Assembly (NCBI RefSeq): GCF_000423405.1
Contig: NZ_AUHX01000001.1
Location: forward strand, 1 to 64,000
Origin: Mesonia mobilis DSM 19841
GTDB lineage: Bacteria; Bacteroidota; Bacteroidia; Flavobacteriales; Flavobacteriaceae
DNA length: 64,000 nt
Direction: 5' to 3'
Positions 59,873 through 64,000 of this stretch are shown here, in pieces (within the stretch, counting starts at the first letter, position 1; every line of letters starts with the position of its first letter). The notes under the pieces were generated by a model that searched no databases, was not told the origin of the DNA, and saw only the letters and a list, made by a program, of their open reading frames with translations. Both the position numbers and the translations under genes were made by a program.

Positions 59873-62572
59873 TTAGTTAATTACTAATTTTTGAACTTGC
59901 CCTTTAGCATTTCTTACTAAATAAGTTCCAGAGGTTAATGTGCTTACATTTATGTAAGTAGCTTGTGTAGCGTTTTGTAATTGTCTTCCTTGAATATCAA
60001 AAAGCGTATAGTCTGTAGGTTCGTTAAAAAATACTCTTGCTGAATTTGCAGGGTTCGGGTAAATCACAAAACTGTTTTTATTCATTTGAAAATTATCGGT
60101 AGAAAGTACGTTGTTTTCTAAAGTATAAACACTAATTGTTGCGCTTACTTCGTTAGCCACAACGATTAAACCTTTTCCTTCAGCATTATCTTCCGGAGCA
60201 ACATATACTAAACTTTCCGGAGCTAGATCACCTAAATTTTCAATATCATCTTCTCCCGGAGTTACACTTCTGTTGTTGTAATAACCGTCGAACACCGGAG
60301 CGTTAGGGTTGGTAATATCGTAAACCATAAATCCGCCAACACGTTCTAAAGCGATAAACGCATAATAAGCACCGTCAATTTCTTGAACGATCACAGCTTC
60401 TGGTTCAGGACCTTTATTGTCACTACGATTCTTTAATTCGTTTTCATCGTCGGTAGCGTTAAAAATAGCGTTGTAAACTGGATCTTCTTCAATAATTCTT
60501 TCAAAATCAGAACCGCTGTCATAAACCTGAGTTCCTGTTGAAGCATCATAAATGCTGAAAGATCTTCCGCCGAAAGCATAAAGCTCTTCAAACTCACCAT
60601 CGTTATCAATATCTCCTAAAGTATTGGTGAAAGTCAATTTTCCTAAGTTCTCTTCAATTTCTAAGAAAGACTGATTCGGGAAAACACTTGCATCTAAAAT
60701 TAGATCTTCTACATCTACTTCTTCTTCAAAAGTATCGTATTCTCTTGCATCACCTTCATTGGCAGTCACATAATACGTATTTCCGTTTACGGTATAACTT
60801 GCAATAGCATCTGGCATGTACATTCCGTAAATTGGCCAATTCGCCATAAAAATAAAGTCTTGCTCGTTAGAAGTATCTAATGCATTTTCTGCTAAACTAT
60901 GATCTTTATAACCTAACGACCAGATATCGGTAATTTGAAGATTCACTAGATCGATCACCGCAATAGCATTGTTTTCTTGTAAAGTTACCCAAGCCGTTTC
61001 ACTGTCTGAAGCTACGGTTATGTATTCTGGTTCTAGATCTTCAGAAACACTTGCGTTAGGTCCAAAAATTCTAACTCCGTCTGCTTTTAATTGTACTTCT
61101 TGGGTATCGAAAGCATTAAAGTTTAAGCTAGTAACATTAGCTTGAGTAAGATTGGCAACACCACCGGTAAGATCAATCACAGAAATAGTACCTTCAGGAT
61201 CTACTGAATAATCTGAATTTGGTTCACCTTCATTGGCTACTAATAATTTAGTGCCATCAGGAGAAAATGTAATCATATCTGGTAAAGCGCCAACGTTTAC
61301 CGTAGAAAGTACAACTCCGTCGGTATCCATAAAAACAACTGTTCCGTTTAAAGTTTTATCTGAAGGAACCGCCGTTGCAGCAACTACATTGTTATGGTAA
61401 GCAACACTTGTTCCCGATGCTCCGTAAGCTGAAAGATCGATGGTTGAAATAGATGAAATAGCTAAAGGATTGCTGAAATCTAAAATTTCTACGGAAGCAT
61501 TTCCGCTGTTCATCACAAATAAACGTTCTGTATTGGCATCGTGTGCTACGATTTCTGATCCCGGATTATTTCCTTCGATCGCATAGCTTGCACCAAAAGT
61601 AATTCCTAAATTTTCTGCTGCTGTTGGCGCATTCAATTCATCATCTAAAATATAAACAACGCTTACCACGTCTTCACCTAATTCAGCATTTGTTACGTTA
61701 GTTAATTCTAAAGCTAAAAGCGTATCTGGTTCAGCATCTGTGTTGTTAGGAATGGTGATCGTAATGGTTTGAGAAGTACTTCCTGTTGAAGTGAAAGTTA
61801 AAGTTTCTCCGGCATACGTATAATGTTGGTTAGCGATCGCAGTACTTTCTGCCGTTAAAATAGAGACATCTACTGTAGCATCTGAAGCAGGAACATCAGA
61901 AATTTCAACCGTTAAAGTAATTGAACCTGCATCTTCGTTCACACTTACATAAGCTTCATCAAAATTAACTTCTTGTAAGGGTTGTGACGGTGTAAAACTA
62001 CCCAAAGCTACTAATTGGTTAAGTGGAGTTCCACCGTTACAAGTCCCTTCGTTATCTAACGCATCTAATGCTCCGAAAGTCCAATTATTAGCATCGAAGT
62101 TTCCTGCATTTGCAGCTTCTCCGCTATTTCTTAAATAGTAAGAATCGGTATGTTCCCAAGCGGTGTTAGAACCATCTACGCCATCTTCACCAAAGCGATC
62201 GATAACAGTTGCATTATCATCAATTAACTGAAAAGCATCATCACCATTAGAAGTAATAGATCCGTTTTCGATAAGGTTAGTTTGTGTACCAAATTCTGTT
62301 TCAAAAATAATTTGGTCGTTGGTAATGTAAGCAAAATCGTCGGTAATCGTTCCGAAGTTACTAATATCGATGTTAGAAGTATAACCACCGCCATTAGCTT
62401 GTCTAACTAAATTCCATCCGGTAAAATCGATGGTACCATTTACATAAATTTCTACAACTCTACCATCTGCTCCAGAACAAGGCGAATCTACATAACCGGT
62501 AATCAGTGCTTCTTGAGCAAAAGTTGTTAAAGAGATAAGTGCAAAAAGTGCACTTAAGTAAAATTTTTTCAT
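59873..62572 (-). CDS. T9SS-secreted choice-of-anchor I family protein
   Basis: 899 residues from the Met at 62572, which gives a clean signal peptide ending FAQ; a Met 27 bases upstream would add a charged leader. Domains in order: a lamin-tail-type domain (about 20-185, starting LITGYVDSPCSGADGRVVEIY), a Calx-beta-like domain (about 205-320), the choice-of-anchor I propeller (about 325-800, with MDTDGVVLSTVNVGALPDM and LLVANEGEPNSDYSVDPEG), and a C-terminal T9SS type A sorting domain (FVIYPNPANSARV to KGQVQKLVIN). It should be cleaved and attached or released at the surface. Enzymatic role is unknown; some relatives are alkaline-phosphatase-like. Confidence 0.88.
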   Translation of the reverse strand: MKKFYLSALFALISLTTFAQEALITGYVDSPCSGADGRVVEIYVNGTIDFTGWNLVRQANGGGYTSNIDISNFGTITDDFAYITNDQIIFETEFGTQTNLIENGSITSNGDDAFQLIDDNATVIDRFGEDGVDGSNTAWEHTDSYYLRNSGEAANAGNFDANNWTFGALDALDNEGTCNGGTPLNQLVALGSFTPSQPLQEVNFDEAYVSVNEDAGSITLTVEISDVPASDATVDVSILTAESTAIANQHYTYAGETLTFTSTGSTSQTITITIPNNTDAEPDTLLALELTNVTNAELGEDVVSVVYILDDELNAPTAAENLGITFGASYAIEGNNPGSEIVAHDANTERLFVMNSGNASVEILDFSNPLAISSISTIDLSAYGASGTSVAYHNNVVAATAVPSDKTLNGTVVFMDTDGVVLSTVNVGALPDMITFSPDGTKLLVANEGEPNSDYSVDPEGTISVIDLTGGVANLTQANVTSLNFNAFDTQEVQLKADGVRIFGPNASVSEDLEPEYITVASDSETAWVTLQENNAIAVIDLVNLQITDIWSLGYKDHSLAENALDTSNEQDFIFMANWPIYGMYMPDAIASYTVNGNTYYVTANEGDAREYDTFEEEVDVEDLILDASVFPNQSFLEIEENLGKLTFTNTLGDIDNDGEFEELYAFGGRSFSIYDASTGTQVYDSGSDFERIIEEDPVYNAIFNATDDENELKNRSDNKGPEPEAVIVQEIDGAYYAFIALERVGGFMVYDITNPNAPVFDGYYNNRSVTPGEDDIENLGDLAPESLVYVAPEDNAEGKGLIVVANEVSATISVYTLENNVLSTDNFQMNKNSFVIYPNPANSARVFFNEPTDYTLFDIQGRQLQNATQATYINVSTLTSGTYLVRNAKGQVQKLVIN

Positions 62573-62848
62573 AAGTCTAAATGTTAGTTTTAATTGCACG
62601 TAAAATTAGTTTTTGAATCGCGGAAAGACTTCAACTAATAATTAACTAAGTTTTACTTTTAAGGTGTATTTGCAGTTTTTAAATACCTAGCTAACATTAT
62701 TGAAACATAGATTTAATATTCGGTATTTGGTAAAAGTGAAGTAAATTGAGTTGCATTTACATTTCGTACTTTAAATTTTACAATTGGGTCAACTGTATTT
62801 TTATCTAGCCTACTTTTAAAAGATATTTGTTCTGTAATTAATAGTTAA

Positions 62849-64000
62849 ATGAAAGCGAAACATTTTAAAATATTATTTCGAATTGCCTTTGTTGTCACTG
62901 CTGTGATCGTTCTTTTAGAATTTGTATTTAACGGTTTTAACACAGCTTCTCTGCATTGGAAAAAAGTGATCGTACAATTTTCTTATTCTTTTATCATTAC
63001 TCTTTTCAACTTCGCATATTTTGTTTGGTTAGAAAATAAATATGATTGGAAAACCGAAAGTAAAAAGAGATTTGTGATTGGCGTTGCCGGTTCGACCATT
63101 GTCACACTTATTGCTTTTGCGATCTGTAGAGCTATTCACTTAGTCGTAATAGAAAGTGTATACACGTTTTCAGAATTTGTAGCGAACGAATCGATTAGTC
63201 AATATCTATTTCCTTTTCTGTTATCGCTTATTGTGAGTCTTTTTCTGCACGCTTTTTATTTTTATAAAGCGATTCAAGAAAATAAAGTAACCGAACAGAA
63301 ATTGATTGCCGGCACGGCTTCAGCTAAATTTGATGCACTTAAAAATCAGTTAGATCCTCATTTTTTGTTCAACAGTTTAAATGTACTCACTTCTTTAATT
63401 GAAGAAAATCCCGATCAGGCACAAAAATTCACGACTTCACTTTCTAAAGTTTATCGTTATGTGTTAGAACAAAAAAATAAAGAGTTGGTAAATGTAGAAG
63501 ACGAGCTGGCTTTTGCCAAACGCTACATTGGTTTATTGAAGATGAGGTTTGAAAATAGTATTGTGTTCACTTTCCCTGAAGAAATTAGCAATCCGGAAGC
63601 TAAAATAGTTCCGTTATCGCTACAATTGTTGTTAGAGAACGCGGTAAAACACAACATTGTTTCCGAAGAAAATCCGCTACATATTTCAATAGTAGAAGAA
63701 AATGGATGTTTGGTGGTGAAAAATAACCTGCAATCTAAAAATGTGATCGGTAAAAGTTCTGGTTACGGTTTAATAAACATTCAGCAACGTTACGATCTGC
63801 TTACGTCTAGAAAAGTGGCGATCGAAAAAGATAAAACAACATTTCAGGTGAAGTTACCGATACTCACCAAACAATTAAGTTCAATTATAAAACAACCAAA
63901 AATGAATACAAACATGCAAGATTATCAAAAATTAGATCGCGCCAGAGAAATGGTGAAAAAGCAAAAAGAGTTTTATGCCAGTTTAACCTCTTATGTAATC
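62849..64000 (+). CDS. LytS-type sensor histidine kinase fused to a 2TM domain (truncated at window end)
   Basis: The 5' 384 codons of an open frame continuing beyond the window. Four N-terminal transmembrane helices (about 8-150) are followed by a His_kinase domain with QLDPHFLFNSLN (H171 region), YVLEQKNKELVNVEDEL, an ATPase with LQLLLENAVKHN (N box), and SSGYGLINIQQRY (G box). After a short linker the frame continues as MQDYQKLDRAREMVKKQKEFYASLTSYVI (starting near residue 355), the opening of a 2TM domain that should complete outside the window. LytTR response-regulator partner genes usually follow. Confidence 0.86.
   Translation, partial: MKAKHFKILFRIAFVVTAVIVLLEFVFNGFNTASLHWKKVIVQFSYSFIITLFNFAYFVWLENKYDWKTESKKRFVIGVAGSTIVTLIAFAICRAIHLVVIESVYTFSEFVANESISQYLFPFLLSLIVSLFLHAFYFYKAIQENKVTEQKLIAGTASAKFDALKNQLDPHFLFNSLNVLTSLIEENPDQAQKFTTSLSKVYRYVLEQKNKELVNVEDELAFAKRYIGLLKMRFENSIVFTFPEEISNPEAKIVPLSLQLLLENAVKHNIVSEENPLHISIVEENGCLVVKNNLQSKNVIGKSSGYGLINIQQRYDLLTSRKVAIEKDKTTFQVKLPILTKQLSSIIKQPKMNTNMQDYQKLDRAREMVKKQKEFYASLTSYVI

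Overview
The window is a chromosomal segment from a Bacteroidetes bacterium, most likely a free-living (probably marine) member of the Flavobacteriaceae. The evidence is a SusC/SusD polysaccharide locus, a type IX secretion (T9SS) C-terminal sorting domain, several exact copies of the Bacteroidetes -7 promoter box TAnnTTTG, low G+C, and A-rich leaders in place of strong Shine-Dalgarno sites. Family names come from reading the proteins; no database was searched. A genus such as Zunongwangia, Gramella or Salegentibacter would fit but cannot be fixed from this segment.

Layout. 1-113: the 3' end of a 5S rRNA gene (end of an rRNA operon) and its terminator. 476-2923: lon. 2974-17722: a polysaccharide utilisation locus (PUL) made of a membrane-spanning LuxR-HTH regulator on the minus strand, then susC, susD, a GH30 lipoprotein, a SusE/F-like lipoprotein, a second GH30 lipoprotein and a periplasmic GH3. 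The enzymes suggest beta-1,6-linked or mixed beta-1,3/1,6-glucan such as laminarin or fungal-type glucan. Near-identical terminator hairpins flank the PUL. 17795-21735: an envelope-stress-like minus-strand cluster (DUF4870, PadR regulator, PspC-domain protein, DUF2807 lipoprotein, small acidic lipoprotein). 21936-24284: a DUF4442 protein, a 64-residue conserved-looking protein, an OxyR-type LysR regulator and a DUF2141 protein. 24392-31300: a MoxR/DUF58 cluster of tightly coupled genes (SpoIIM-like, membrane protein, DUF4129-like, DUF4350, MoxR, DUF58) with a divergent RDD gene. 31301-34191: TRIC-type channel, exported cyclophilin, Nudix CoA pyrophosphatase and a PlsC acyltransferase.

34343-42303 is an unusual block: two exported serine beta-lactamase-fold hydrolases, a 12-TM nucleotide-transporter-like protein with a HEAT-repeat tail, and an exported dikinase-like protein whose phospho-His domain precedes the ATP-grasp domain, as in glucan water dikinase. 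42406-52298 holds an ECF sigma factor with a membrane partner, NDH-2, glmM, tandem LpxL-like acyltransferases, a rhomboid protease, a SIMPL protein and a TlpA-type thioredoxin lipoprotein. 52435-64000 holds a GAF protein, an HD plus DUF5706 (Pycsar-effector-type) membrane protein, a 1243-residue lipoprotein joining a metallophosphoesterase, a kinase-like middle region and an outer-membrane barrel, a T9SS-secreted choice-of-anchor I protein, and the start of a LytS-type histidine kinase fused to a 2TM domain and cut by the window end.

The least described material is the exported dikinase with its neighbours and the phosphoesterase/kinase-like/barrel fusion. Both hint at phosphotransfer chemistry outside the cytoplasm. 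That theme is an inference, not a demonstrated system.
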